From: Pseudarthrobacter equi
GTDB taxonomy: Bacteria > Actinomycetota > Actinomycetes > Actinomycetales > Micrococcaceae
Reading direction: 5' to 3'
DNA: 64,000 bases
Assembly: GCF_900105535.1 (NCBI RefSeq)
Contig: NZ_LT629779.1
Span: forward strand, 186,001 to 250,000
A program made the translations under genes and the position numbers. This document shows positions 1 through 10,990 of the stretch, in pieces (position 1 is the first letter of the stretch; every line of letters begins with the position of its first letter). The notes under the pieces are model-generated. The model searched no databases. It saw nothing but the letters and a program-made list of their open reading frames with translations, and had not been told where the DNA came from.

Positions 1-304
1 CCACGTCCAGCCCGGCCTCCAGGGCCGCCTTGGCCAGCGGGTAGTGGGTTGCCGGCGGCGTGCCCAGGACCACGAGGTCTAGGCTGTCCGCCCGCTCGAG
101 GACGGCGCGCCCGTCCGGCACGGTCCGCACGCCCGGGTAGCGGCCCGTCGCCGCCGCCTGCCGGTCTGCGTTTGAGGTGGCCACGATATCCAGCGAATAC
201 CTGCTGTCCGCGTCCAGCAGGGGCGCGTGGAAGACGCTGCCGGAGAGTCCGAAGCCGACGACGGCGGTACGGATGGTGCGTGGCTCAGCTTCAGTTCCGG
301 TCAT
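1..304 (-). CDS. Gfo/Idh/MocA-family oxidoreductase, N-terminal part (cut by window edge)
   Basis: Reads leftwards from the ATG at 304 and runs off the window. The visible 101 residues start MTGTEAEPRTIRTAVVGFGL and contain the dinucleotide-binding loop GFGLSG, then FHAPLLDA, ATSNADR and the VVLGTPPATHYPLAKAALEAG stretch (split here: VVLGTPP, then ATHYPLAKAALEAG) typical of the Rossmann half of NAD(P)-dependent sugar or inositol oxidoreductases. The substrate cannot be told because the C-terminal substrate domain is missing. A strong terminator at 347-403 separates it from the peptide transporter operon, so it needs its own promoter or one inside that gap. Confidence 0.85.
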   Translation of the reverse strand, partial: MTGTEAEPRTIRTAVVGFGLSGSVFHAPLLDADSRYSLDIVATSNADRQAAATGRYPGVRTVPDGRAVLERADSLDLVVLGTPPATHYPLAKAALEAGLDV

Positions 305-346
305 GCAACCAACGCTACTCCGGAGCGCCCTCCTGCACCTTTTAAA

Positions 347-403
347 CCAAAAGCCCTCCCACTGTCCGCCGCCGAAGCGGAGGAACAGTGGGAGGGCTTT
401 TGG
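347..403 (-). terminator. Rho-independent terminator of the peptide ABC transporter operon
   Basis: A perfect 19-base inverted repeat (347-365 against 385-403, arms CCAAAAGCCCTCCCACTGT and its complement) with a second short stem TCCGC/GCGGA extending into the loop. On the minus strand the stem ends in GGGCTTTTGG followed by TTTAAAA, giving a U-rich tail 40 bases past the stop of the binding-protein gene at 443. The symmetry means it can also stop plus-strand transcription. Confidence 0.9.
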
Positions 404-442
404 AACGCTATCCGCAGAATGCGGGAAAGCGCCTAAAAGGTG

Positions 443-2158
443 TTACTTCTTTTCCCAGCCGAGGGTGGTCCAGTCCGGAACCTGGGACAGGCTCTGGAAC
501 AATGACGGGCCGTAGTTGGCCAGGCCGGCGCGAACGAAGGAGATCTGCGGGCCGTTCATGACCACGCCCATGGAGAAGTACTTCGCCATGTGCTCCTTTT
601 CGACCTCCATGGCCGCCTTGTTGCGCTCTGCGTTGTCCTCGATGGAGGCGAGGTCCGCGATCTTCTTGTCCAGTTCGGCGTCGCCCAGCTGGTTCTCGTT
701 GGTCTTGGAGTCGTAGTACTGCTTCACGGCATCTGTGGCGTCCGGGCCTACGGTGTAGCCCGAGACGCTCATGTCGAAGTCGCGGCCGCCGATGACCTTG
801 CCGAAGTCGGCAGAAGCTCGCTGGTCGATGCCAACGTCCATGCCACCGGCCTGAAGCTGCTTCTGCAGGGTCTGCGTGAAGGCAAGGGTGGTGGGGTCGT
901 CACCGAAGTTGCTGATCTTGAAAGCGGCAGGCTTGCCGTCCTTCTCCATGACACCACTGGCGTTGGCCGTGTAGCCGGCGTCGGTCAGGACCTTCTTGGC
1001 GGCGTCCGGACCGGTTTCCTTCACCGGGTAGTTGTCCTGGTAGTACTCAGAGAACGGCAGGAGCATCATGGAGCCGGAGCTCGGCTCTTCCCAGTTCAGG
1101 CCGTTGAAGCGGACCTTGCGGAGCGCTTCGCGGTCGACGGCGGCGAAGATGGCTTTGCGGACGGCGACGTCAGTGATCTTCTGGGCGTTGATGTTCATGC
1201 CGCCGGCGAAGAGGCGCTGGCCGCGGCGGACATCGGAGTCCTTGGTGCCTTCCAGCTGCTTGTAAAGGGCGATGGTGTTGGCGGACATCGCGTCGATTTC
1301 GCCGTTCTTGAACGCGGCGATCTGGGCGCTGGTCTCAAGCTGGCGGAAGGTGACGTTGGCCAGGACCGGCTTCTTGCCCCACCACTTGTCGTTGGGGACC
1401 ATGGTGACGGTCTTCGCCGCGGGGTCATACTGGTCCAGCTTGAACGGTCCGGCCATCCACTCGGCGTGCATGTTGCCGTTGAAGCCTTCGTTGAACACCT
1501 CCGGGCTGTTCACGGCCGGGTGGATCAGGCCGAAGAAGAGCGAGTCAATGGGGTAGACCGGCTGCGTGGTCTTGACGATGACTTCCTTGTCGCTGCTGCC
1601 GGCCTCAACCGACTCGACGAACTGGTAGGCGCCGGAGCTGACGATGTCGTAGCCGTTGTCCGGGCTCTTGAGGATGTTCCAGGTGTTCTGGAACGCCTTC
1701 ACGTCGATGGGGGTGCCGTCGTTGTAGGTGGCCTTGTCATTGACCTTGATGGTGATGGTCTGCTTGCCGTCCTTGACCTCGCTGTCCACAGACTCGCAGA
1801 AGTCAGTGTTGGGCGTGACCTTTCCGGTGAAGTCGACCTTCCAGCAGCCACCCATGCCGCCGCTGTTCATGGCGACCGGGTTGATGGGGACCTGCAGGGC
1901 GGAGTTGTCCGCGCTGTTGCCGTTGTTGGAGAAGCCATTGAAGTCCGGGCCGATGTTGCCCAGCGGAAGGGTGACCTTGCCGCCCTGCTCAAGATCGGCT
2001 GCCGGCTTCTCGTTGATGCTGATCAGCTTGGACAGGTCGCTGCCTGCCTCCTGCCCCTTGGCTGTCTCCGGCCCCGTGGAGCCGCCACTGCCGCAGGCGG
2101 TCAGCGCCAGAGCCGCAGCAATGGCTGCAGCTCCGCCGATCCTGTTCAGATTCCTCAT
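443..2158 (-). CDS. Peptide ABC transporter, family 5 substrate-binding lipoprotein
   Basis: 571 residues. Captures peptides or similar solutes outside the membrane and delivers them to the permeases encoded just upstream. The N-terminus MRNLNRIGGAAAIAAALAL followed by TACGSGG is a lipoprotein signal peptide with the lipid-modified cysteine at about residue 22. The mature part has the family 5 (DppA/OppA) architecture, with the FRQLETSAQIAAFKNGEIDA region and the aromatic-rich C-terminus. Start chosen at the ATG at 2158, which has GAAGGG upstream; the open frame extends 19 codons further but that part overlaps the ATPase gene and lacks a signal sequence. It is the last gene of the operon and ends 40 bases before a strong terminator. 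Ligand class is inferred from family only. Confidence 0.93.
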   Translation of the reverse strand: MRNLNRIGGAAAIAAALALTACGSGGSTGPETAKGQEAGSDLSKLISINEKPAADLEQGGKVTLPLGNIGPDFNGFSNNGNSADNSALQVPINPVAMNSGGMGGCWKVDFTGKVTPNTDFCESVDSEVKDGKQTITIKVNDKATYNDGTPIDVKAFQNTWNILKSPDNGYDIVSSGAYQFVESVEAGSSDKEVIVKTTQPVYPIDSLFFGLIHPAVNSPEVFNEGFNGNMHAEWMAGPFKLDQYDPAAKTVTMVPNDKWWGKKPVLANVTFRQLETSAQIAAFKNGEIDAMSANTIALYKQLEGTKDSDVRRGQRLFAGGMNINAQKITDVAVRKAIFAAVDREALRKVRFNGLNWEEPSSGSMMLLPFSEYYQDNYPVKETGPDAAKKVLTDAGYTANASGVMEKDGKPAAFKISNFGDDPTTLAFTQTLQKQLQAGGMDVGIDQRASADFGKVIGGRDFDMSVSGYTVGPDATDAVKQYYDSKTNENQLGDAELDKKIADLASIEDNAERNKAAMEVEKEHMAKYFSMGVVMNGPQISFVRAGLANYGPSLFQSLSQVPDWTTLGWEKK

Positions 2159-2204
2159 GGTTTTCCCTTCATTGATGCGAATGGTGCGGGTGGGTCGGCT
2201 AAAT

Positions 2205-4450
<2,246 letters not shown>

Positions 4451-4454
<4 letters not shown>

Positions 4455-5431
4455 TTACTCTTCTCCGCCCGGATTTTCCTGGCCTTTCGGGCCTTGCCCG
4501 TGGAACTGGAACTGGGGTCGAACGCGTCCCGCAGGCCGTCGTTCATCATGGCCAGGGAGCCGGTGAGCAGGAACATCACCGTCAGCGGCACCCAGAACAT
4601 CCACGGGAAGGTCTGTACCTGTGAGGTGGCACCGCCGATCAGGACGCCCAGGCTGACGTCCGGAACCTTGATGCCGATGCCGATGAACGAGAACGCCACC
4701 TCGGCGAGGATGGCGCCGGTGACGCCGCGGGTGATGTCCAGGACCAGCAGGGACCCGATGTTGGGGACCAGGTGCCGCCAGACGATCCGCCGCGGCGGGA
4801 CGCCCATGTACTGGGCTGCCTTGACGAAGTCCCGCTGCATCAGGGACATGGACAGGGACCGGATCAGCCTGGCGGTGCCCATCCAGCTGAAGACGAGCAA
4901 AACGATGATCAGCAGCAGCCAGGACGGAAGGTCGCGCTTGAGGCCGGCGCCGCCGCCGCTGGTGGCCACTGCCACCACCAGGAGTGCGGGCATCATGATG
5001 AGCGCTTCGAGGACGAAGAGCATCACCTTGTCCACCTTGCCCCCGAAGTAGGCCATGGTGCAGCCATAGACCGCAGCGATCAGCACCGAGACCAGGCCGA
5101 CGATCAAGCCGATCAGGATGGAGATGCGGGTGCCTTCAACGGTCATCGCGTAGAGGTCGATCCCCGCCTGGGAGGTGCCCAGGTAATGCTCGGCCGAGGG
5201 CGGCATCCCGATGTTGAAGGGGTCGATGGTTTCTTTGTCCCAGGTAGTGAGGAATCCGCCCACGAAGGAGAAAACGGTAAGGGCCAGGAAGATGACCAGG
5301 CCGGCCACGGCGGTCTTGTTCCGCATGAAGCGGCGGAAGATGATGGTGGACTTGGCGATGACGACGTCGGCGCTTTCCAGGTGCGCGTCCTGCGCTACTG
5401 CCGCGGGGTCCACTGCGTTCAGGTTGGTCAT
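4451..5431 (-). CDS. Peptide ABC transporter permease (OppC/DppC-like)
   Basis: 326 residues. Inner-membrane permease half of the peptide importer. An N-terminal segment of about 45 residues is followed by a membrane helix (AVAGLVIFLALTVFSFVGG), an extracellular loop, and the binding-protein-dependent transport domain with the EAA-type coupling loop FVKAAQYMGVPPRRIVWRHL. The tail is long, polar and basic (SSSTGKARKARKIRAEKSK). Starts two bases after the OppB-like stop, and its TGA overlaps the ATPase start, so the whole operon looks translationally coupled. Confidence 0.95.
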
Positions 5432-5433
5432 GG

Positions 5434-6417
5434 TTACTGCACCCGCACTCTCGGGTCAACCAGGGTGGTTGCGAAGTCGGCCAGGATGGCGCCCAGGGCG
5501 AAAATGACCGAACCGTACGCCAGGGTGGCGGTGGCGGCATTGACGTCCTGGAGGGAAATGGCGTCGATGCTCCAGGAACCAACGCCGGGCCAGGCGAAGA
5601 TCTTTTCGGCAAAGAAACCGCCGGCGAAGATGGCCGGGATGGTGAAGGCGATGCTCTGGGCCACCGGGATGAAGGACACGCGGAGTGCGTGCCGTGCAAT
5701 GGCCTGGTTCCTGCTGAGGCCCTTGGCGCGGGCGGTCCGGACAAAGTCGGCGTTGACGTTGTCCAGCAGGTATTGGCGCTGGGCAATCTGGTAGGCGCCC
5801 CAGCCCACCAGCGTGATGGCCACTGTGGGGACGGCGTAGTGGGCCGCCATGTCCACTACTTGTGGCCAGCCGGCTTCCATCCCGGGGGTGGAGATGCCGG
5901 TGACGAAGAAGATGCGGTTCCCCACCGTCTCGTTGATATTGATGGCACCGAGCTGCACCAGGAAGTAGGCGATGGGCGCCGGGACGATGTAGGCGAGGTA
6001 GCTGTAGGACGTGATGACCCGGTCCTGGAACTTGTACTGCCGGGCTGCCGAATACACGCCAAGGGCCACGCCGATGATGAGGGTGAGGATGATCGAGGCC
6101 AGGAACAGCCGGGTGGAAATCCACACGCGGTCACCGAACTCGGCATTGATAAAGGCGCCGTTGGGGCTCCTGCCCCAGTCCCAGCGGGTAACGACGCCGG
6201 TGAGCCACTGGACGTAGCGGTCCCACGCGCTCATATCCGGGTCGAGGCCCTTCAGGCGCATCGAGTTGGCCACCTGTTCAGGGGTGGGCCGGGGAATGCG
6301 TTCCTGCTCCAGCAGCGCCGGTTTTAGTGAGCTGACCGCCAGGAAATATCCGGCGGACGTGGTCAGGAAGATCATCACCACATACGTGATGCCGCGCTTG
6401 GCAAGGTACTTGAGCAT
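5434..6417 (-). CDS. Peptide ABC transporter permease (OppB/DppB-like), first gene of operon
   Basis: 327 residues from the ATG at 6417. The N-terminus MLKYLAKRGITYVVMIFLTT is the typical first helix of OppB/DppB permeases. A long external loop with the SMRLKGLDPDMSAWDRYVQWL stretch (split: SMRLKGLDPDM, SAWDRYVQWL) follows, then the transport domain with coupling loop FVRTARAKGLSRNQAIARHAL. The frame stays open for 30 more codons, but those residues (many Arg, Pro, Trp) do not resemble the family, so the downstream ATG is preferred despite a weak ribosome site. The operon order is permease, permease, double ATPase, binding protein. Confidence 0.93.
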   Translation of the reverse strand: MLKYLAKRGITYVVMIFLTTSAGYFLAVSSLKPALLEQERIPRPTPEQVANSMRLKGLDPDMSAWDRYVQWLTGVVTRWDWGRSPNGAFINAEFGDRVWISTRLFLASIILTLIIGVALGVYSAARQYKFQDRVITSYSYLAYIVPAPIAYFLVQLGAININETVGNRIFFVTGISTPGMEAGWPQVVDMAAHYAVPTVAITLVGWGAYQIAQRQYLLDNVNADFVRTARAKGLSRNQAIARHALRVSFIPVAQSIAFTIPAIFAGGFFAEKIFAWPGVGSWSIDAISLQDVNAATATLAYGSVIFALGAILADFATTLVDPRVRVQ

Positions 6418-6772
6418 GGGACGGCTACTTTTGCTTCGCCGCCACGTGCTGCTGCGGCGGACACAGCCAGGCCCGCCGGTGTGCCGGAATGCGGGGCAAA
6501 ACAACAATCACGCGATGGTCCTTCCGTCTTCCCCGGCTGGGCGGGGGTTGTGCCGCGTCGCCGGAGTTCGTTGCCAGCGGATAGCTGGCTCCCGCAGCCC
6601 TTGCGGGCTGGTCCTGATGGACTATGTTGCGGGTCACATTCCAGAGGAAACTATCACAGCCGTAAACGCAAGATGCCCGCCAATGCCCGGAAAAGCACAC
6701 GCCCGTATCAGATCGTTATGAATAACTCTGTGGAGTTGATTTGACTGGACGGATCCTCCACAGGGGGCTAAT
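6418..6772. other. Intergenic region: promoter zone of the peptide transporter and 3' end of tetR
   Basis: 355 bases without a convincing gene. It must hold the promoter of the leftward transporter operon. Visible structure: a 12-base palindrome GTTATGAATAAC at 6715-6726, an 8-base inverted repeat CTGTGGAG/CTCCACAG (6728-6735 and 6756-6763) just past the TetR stop that could act as its weak terminator, and a 6-base hairpin CAGCCC-TTGC-GGGCTG at 6595-6610. The stretch at 6710-6745 is distinctly AT-richer than its surroundings. I see no reliable -35/-10 pair. Confidence 0.4.
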
Positions 6773-7378
6773 CTAGCGGGCCCGCACCACGCGTGTGACA
6801 AGATCCCTCCAGGAATCCACCAGCCGCTCCGGCGGAACGCCGTGCCGGCGGACCAGGTCGAGCAGGCGCTCGGGGTCCAGGGCTGCGCTGAGCGACCCCG
6901 CCATGAGCCAGGGGTCGGCGTCGAACCCTTCATCCCGCAGCAGCACCTCGATATGCCGGAGCCAGAGCGCCGCGGCAGGCACCTCAAACCGCCCCCGCGA
7001 GGCATTCTCGGCGGCGAGGACCAGGTCGCCGAACTCCACCACGTAGGCAATGCGCTCAGCCCCGAAGGCGATGAGCCGGTCCAGGCCCGGAGCCCCGGGG
7101 CCAAGCGGTGGCGGCCCGAACATGAACCGTGCCTGGAAATCTGCTTCGGAGTCGTTGAGCAGTGTCAGCATCAGCCCAGCCCGGCTGCCGAAGCGGCGGA
7201 ATACCGTCCCCTTGCCCACCCCGGCGCGCTCGGCGAGGCGGTCCATGGTGAGGCCCTCGGTGCCGCAGTCGGCAATCAGCTCCCTCGCGGCAAGCAGGAG
7301 GCGCTCCCGGTTCCTTGCGGCATCGCTGCGTTCGGCCGCTGCCGGAGTCGGCTCGGGGCGCAGTGGGATGGAGGTCAC
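6773..7378 (-). CDS. TetR/AcrR-family transcriptional repressor
   Basis: 201 residues if started at the GTG at 7378. The N-terminal DNA-binding domain contains the helix-turn-helix GLTMDRLAERAGVGKGTVFRRF, and the C-terminal half is an unassigned ligand domain. An in-frame ATG at 7417 would add 13 residues, but it lies inside the perfect palindrome 7406-7427, which is better read as the operator; neither start has a good ribosome site. Divergent from an NADPH-dependent FMN reductase with the palindrome between them, so it probably represses both genes and is released by a quinone, dye or similar electrophile. The ligand is an inference from the neighbour. Confidence 0.88.
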   Translation of the reverse strand: MTSIPLRPEPTPAAAERSDAARNRERLLLAARELIADCGTEGLTMDRLAERAGVGKGTVFRRFGSRAGLMLTLLNDSEADFQARFMFGPPPLGPGAPGLDRLIAFGAERIAYVVEFGDLVLAAENASRGRFEVPAAALWLRHIEVLLRDEGFDADPWLMAGSLSAALDPERLLDLVRRHGVPPERLVDSWRDLVTRVVRAR

Positions 7379-7405
7379 AGGATCCAGTTTAGACCCCGGG
7401 AATAA

Positions 7406-7427
7406 TAAACGGACCATAGTCCGTTTA
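7406..7427. promoter_or_regulatory. Palindromic operator between tetR and FMN reductase
   Basis: Perfect dyad TAAACGGAC-CATA-GTCCGTTTA: 9-base arms with a 4-base centre, the size expected for a TetR-family dimer. It lies 28 bases upstream of the GTG start of the regulator and 75 bases upstream of the reductase ATG, so it can control both divergent promoters. Confidence 0.75.
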
Positions 7428-7502
7428 GTCTGGTGAAGGCATCAAATGCCCCAGCTTTGAAAAGGCCGACGGCCCTCCCGCGGCCCCTACCAAGGAGTTT
7501 CC

Positions 7503-8060
7503 ATGACGAAGAGCACCATTCTTACCCTTGTTGGCAGCCTGCGCGCCGGGTCCACCAACCAGCAGCTGGCCGAGGCCATCCAGGCCAACGCCCCCGAGCA
7601 GGTTGACGTTGTCATCCACGAGAGCCTGGGCAACATCCCGTTCTACAACGAAGACATCGACGTCGAGGGCCAGGTTCCCGCCGCCGCCGCCGCTCTGCGC
7701 GCCGCCGCCAACGAAGCCGACACCATCCTGCTGGTCACCCCGGAGTACAACGGCACTGTCCCCGCTCCCCTGAAGAACGCCATCGACTGGCTGTCCCGCC
7801 CCTTCGGCGCCGGCGCCCTCGCCGGCAAGCCCACCGCCGTCGTCGGCACCGCCTTTGGCCAGTTCGGCGGGGTCTGGGCGCAGGACGAAGCCCGCAAGGC
7901 CGCCGGCATTGCCGGCGCTCAGGTCATTGAGGACGCCAAGCTCGCCGTCCCCGGCTCCATGGTGCGCTTCGCCGAGATCCACCCCAAGGACGACGCCGAG
8001 GTTGTAGAGCAGATCAAGGGCGTCTTCGACGCACTGGCCGCGGCCGCCCCGGCAGCCTAG
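7503..8060 (+). CDS. NADPH-dependent FMN reductase / quinone reductase family protein
   Basis: 185 residues with a flavodoxin-like fold. The FMN phosphate loop is GSLRAGSTNQQLA near the N-terminus, and the family motif PEYNGTVPAPLKNAIDWLSR lies at about 80-100. Family members reduce quinones, azo dyes, chromate or free FMN with NAD(P)H in the cytosol. A clear AAGGAG precedes the ATG by 6 bases. It sits opposite a TetR regulator sharing a palindromic operator, which suggests induction by a redox-active or electrophilic compound. The exact substrate is unknown. Confidence 0.92.
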   Translation: MTKSTILTLVGSLRAGSTNQQLAEAIQANAPEQVDVVIHESLGNIPFYNEDIDVEGQVPAAAAALRAAANEADTILLVTPEYNGTVPAPLKNAIDWLSRPFGAGALAGKPTAVVGTAFGQFGGVWAQDEARKAAGIAGAQVIEDAKLAVPGSMVRFAEIHPKDDAEVVEQIKGVFDALAAAAPAA

Positions 8061-8093
8061 CCTCCCGAGCGGACCATCCGCGCAGTTCCTGCC

Positions 8094-8125
8094 GCGCCCG
8101 GCACGCCACCTCGCGTGCCGGGCGC
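8094..8125 (+). terminator. GC-rich hairpin after the FMN reductase gene
   Basis: Perfect 13-base stem (8094-8106 against 8113-8125, arm GCGCCCGGCACGC) with a 6-base loop, 33 bases past the stop codon. There is no T-tract after it, so if it terminates transcription it is the tail-less type often proposed in actinobacteria. Confidence 0.6.
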
Positions 8126-8277
8126 AGCTGTACCGGGTGCCCCCGCCAGGCCCAAACCGCCACCACCCCAACCACGCCGCGGCGGTCCGCCGTGACCAAC
8201 TCTTGTCCCAACCGGTACCGCACGGACATCTCCGCGGGTGGGCCGCCGCCGTAACGTTGATTCACTGGAAAAACCGG

Positions 8278-9162
8278 ATGGAATCGCGGTGGAGCATGCC
8301 AAGAGAAGCAGCACCCAGGGGGCAGCGGAGTGCACGGGTAGCGGTGGCTGCCGCCCTGGCGCTTCCCCTGTGGCTCACCGCATGCAACGGCCTCCCGGCC
8401 TCACCGCAGGGCGGTACCGCGGCGAGCCCGGCCGCGGCTCCGGGCGCCGCCGTGCCGGCCCCGCAGCCGCAAGCGTCCCCGCCGGCCGGAACGGCCGCCA
8501 TCACCTCCGGCGCCAGCACTCCATCAGGTGGGACGTCCCCGCAGCAGCCGTCCGGGGCCCGGCCGGAAGGCGTTGCTGCGCCGGCGCCGGCGGTGACGGG
8601 CCGGCCCGGTTCCGCCGCCACGGCCAGCGGGGTGCCGGAGCCGGGCACAACACCCTCAGCTGAACCGCCACCCTCCGCGGAGCCCTCCCCCGCAGCCGCC
8701 CCGGAAAGGATGCCCGCAGCCCAGGGGACCGTCACTGCCTACTTCGTCCTGCTGGACGACGGCGGCAATAACGGAGTGCGGTTCGGCTGCAATGACAGCC
8801 TGGTTGGCGTGGACCAGGCACGGCCGGCGGGCAAGGATCCGTTGCCGGCCGCCATGAATGCCCTTTTGGCTGCAGGCAGTGGCGCCAGCCTCCCGGCATC
8901 GGATGTCCCGTCCGGGCGCGAAATCTACAACGCGCTGGCGGGATCGCGGCTCAAGTTCCTGTCCGGCAGCTTCGACGGCACCGCCGTGACCGTCTACCTT
9001 TCAGGGGCACTGAGCCTGGGCGGCGTGTGCGACATTCCGAGGCTGGAAGCCCAACTCACCCAGACAGCGCTGGCCGCCGTAGGTGCCGTCAGGGCGCAGG
9101 TCTACCTCAACGGGCGGCCCCTGGCGGAGGTGCTGCGGCTGGAAGGTACACCGGGCCAGTAA
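8278..9162 (+). CDS. Lipoprotein with C-terminal GerMN domain
   Basis: 294 residues. The N-terminus is basic, then hydrophobic, ending LWLTACNG, a lipobox that places the protein on the outer face of the membrane. Residues from about 35 to 150 are a low-complexity Ala/Pro/Gly/Ser linker. The C-terminal 145 residues, from TVTAYFVLLDDGG to VYLNGRPLAEVLRLEG, match the GerMN domain, whose role outside spore formers is unclear. ATG at 8278 was chosen; a second ATG six codons later (8296) has GGTGGAG almost abutting it and is possible. The 217-base gap upstream contains a GC hairpin and no other feature. Confidence 0.8.
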   Translation: MESRWSMPREAAPRGQRSARVAVAAALALPLWLTACNGLPASPQGGTAASPAAAPGAAVPAPQPQASPPAGTAAITSGASTPSGGTSPQQPSGARPEGVAAPAPAVTGRPGSAATASGVPEPGTTPSAEPPPSAEPSPAAAPERMPAAQGTVTAYFVLLDDGGNNGVRFGCNDSLVGVDQARPAGKDPLPAAMNALLAAGSGASLPASDVPSGREIYNALAGSRLKFLSGSFDGTAVTVYLSGALSLGGVCDIPRLEAQLTQTALAAVGAVRAQVYLNGRPLAEVLRLEGTPGQ

Positions 9163-9178
9163 TTTCGGGAACAACAAG

Positions 9179-9211
9179 TGTTGCTTTTCAGGCAACACTC
9201 AGCTGTATCCT
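9179..9211 (+). promoter_or_regulatory. Putative promoter and operator of the aminotransferase gene (leaderless)
   Basis: Inverted repeat TGTTGC-N7-GCAACA at 9179-9197 overlaps a TTGCTT box (9181-9186). A TATCCT box at 9206-9211 ends 6 bases before the GTG at 9218, so transcription would begin at or very near the start codon. There is no ribosome-binding sequence, consistent with a leaderless mRNA. The regulator is unknown. Confidence 0.5.
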
Positions 9212-9217
9212 GAGCGT

Positions 9218-10510
9218 GTGAGCCACGAGACACTCGACGCCGCAGCCGCGTCCCTTCCAGCCGAAGCCATTGACGCCATCGAGCGGGCGGCCACCTCGGC
9301 GCACCGCCATGAGGAACTGTTCTCCGAGCGTGCCGCGAACATCAGGCAGTCGGCCGTGCGTGACGTCTTCGACATCTCGTTGCGCCCCGGACTGGTGTCC
9401 CTGGCCGGCGGAAGTCCCTACCTGCAGTCGCTCCCCCTTGACCGCCTGGCGGAAACAGCGGCCCGGATCATCGCCGAGGAGGGGCTCACCGCTCTGCAGT
9501 ACGGCGCTGGCCAGGGAACGGAAGAGCTCCGCACGCAGATCTGCGAGGTCATGGCGGCCGAAGGAATCGTGGATGCCATGCCGCAGAACGTGGTGATCAC
9601 GGCCGGCTCCCAGTCAGCCCAGGACGTCGCCACCAAACTGTTCTGCAACCCCGGGGACGTCGTCCTGGTGGAGGACCCCACCTACGTCGGCGCCCTGAAC
9701 ACCTTCGAGGCGTACCAGGTGCAGGTGGAAACCGTGGCCATGGACCAGTCCGGCTTGGTCCCCGAGCTCCTCGAGGCGCGGATCGCCGCCCTCCAGTTAG
9801 CCGGAAAGAGCATCAAGTTCCTCTACACCATCCCCAGCTTCAACAACCCCTCGGGCATAACCCTTGCCGCCGAACGGCGCCAGGAAATAGTGGATATATG
9901 CCGCAATGCGAATATTCTGATCATTGAGGACAACCCGTACGGCCTGCTGCGGTTCGACGGCGAACCGCTGGCCCCGCTGCGCGCCGCCAACCCGGACGAC
10001 GTCATCTACATGGGCTCTTTCTCGAAAATCTTCGCGCCCGGCCTGCGGATCGGCTGGGCACTGGTGCCGGAGCACCTGCAGCGGCGGTATTACCTTGCGG
10101 CGGAGGCCGTCACCCTCTGCCCGCCGGCCCTGAACCAGATGCTCGTCTCGGCTTACCTGCGTGACTACGACTGGAAGGGCCAGATCGCCACCTACCGCGG
10201 CATGTACGCCGAACGCTGCCGGGCCATGCTGGCGGCGCTGTCCAAGTACATGCCGGAGGGTGCCTCCTGGACCAGCCCGGACGGTGGCTTCTTCGTCTGG
10301 GTGACGCTCCCCGAGGGCGTGGACACCTACCCCCTCCTGCACAAGGCGATCGACGCCGGAGTGGTCTTCATTCCGGGAGCCGCCTTCACGCCGTCGGACG
10401 AGCCGTCCAACAAACTGCGCCTCGCATTCAGCGCCGTCCCGCCGGATGCCATCCGGGAAGGGGTGCGCCGCCTGGCGCCGGTACTGCAGGAAGCGCTGGC
10501 CGCGCGGTAG
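9218..10510 (+). CDS. PLP-dependent class I/II aminotransferase (2-aminoadipate/LysN-like)
   Basis: 430 residues from the GTG at 9218. Fold-type I aminotransferase: substrate and cofactor motifs include LQYGAGQGTEELR, TAGSQSAQDVATKLFCNPGD, YTIPSFNNPSGIT and the PLP-lysine region YMGSFSKIFAPGLRIGW. This arrangement is that of the MocR/LysN-related aminotransferases without an N-terminal DNA-binding domain. The longer frame starting at 9083 overlaps the GerMN gene and reads as shadow sequence, so the leaderless GTG after the TATCCT box is preferred. Substrate is likely an aromatic, branched or 2-aminoadipate-type amino acid, not determinable here. Confidence 0.92.
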   Translation: MSHETLDAAAASLPAEAIDAIERAATSAHRHEELFSERAANIRQSAVRDVFDISLRPGLVSLAGGSPYLQSLPLDRLAETAARIIAEEGLTALQYGAGQGTEELRTQICEVMAAEGIVDAMPQNVVITAGSQSAQDVATKLFCNPGDVVLVEDPTYVGALNTFEAYQVQVETVAMDQSGLVPELLEARIAALQLAGKSIKFLYTIPSFNNPSGITLAAERRQEIVDICRNANILIIEDNPYGLLRFDGEPLAPLRAANPDDVIYMGSFSKIFAPGLRIGWALVPEHLQRRYYLAAEAVTLCPPALNQMLVSAYLRDYDWKGQIATYRGMYAERCRAMLAALSKYMPEGASWTSPDGGFFVWVTLPEGVDTYPLLHKAIDAGVVFIPGAAFTPSDEPSNKLRLAFSAVPPDAIREGVRRLAPVLQEALAAR

Positions 10511-10556
10511 CGTTGGCCTCATTAGTGCCGTCAGGAACCAAGCAAAGGAGCATTTC

Positions 10557-10985
10557 ATGAGCGGAACCATCGTTGTAGGCGTCGACGGGAGCGGTACAGC
10601 CAAGAAGGCCGCAGAGTCGGCCCGGGACCTGGCAGCAGCGCTGGGCGCCACGCTCCACGTTGTCTCGGCCTTTGACAGCGACCGCACGGAAGTCTTCGGC
10701 AGTGGCAGTGACCAGTGGATCGTCTCCGACGCGGACGGGGCCGAGCACGTGGCCCGGACGGTGGCCGAGTCCCTGGGCGGGCAGATCAAGGTGACCTACT
10801 CGGCGGCGCGCGGCCGTCCGGCGGACGCCCTGATCAAGGAAGCCCTCCGCATGGACGCAAAGATCATCGTGGTGGGAAACCGGCGCATGCAGGGCATCGG
10901 CCGGGTGCTGGGCAGCGTGGCCAACAGCGTGGCACACAACGCCCCGTGCGACGTGTACATCGCGAACACGTACGACGCCGACTAG
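10557..10985 (+). CDS. Universal stress protein (UspA family)
   Basis: 142 residues starting MSGTIVVGVDGSGTAKKA, the usual first strand of the fold. The C-terminal ATP-binding motif is present as VGNRRMQGIGRVLGSVANSV, followed by the CDVYI strand. A single-domain cytosolic protein that probably binds ATP. AAAGGAG lies 6 bases before the ATG, 46 bases after the aminotransferase stop, so the two may be co-transcribed. Confidence 0.93.
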   Translation: MSGTIVVGVDGSGTAKKAAESARDLAAALGATLHVVSAFDSDRTEVFGSGSDQWIVSDADGAEHVARTVAESLGGQIKVTYSAARGRPADALIKEALRMDAKIIVVGNRRMQGIGRVLGSVANSVAHNAPCDVYIANTYDAD

Positions 10986-10990
10986 GAGTT

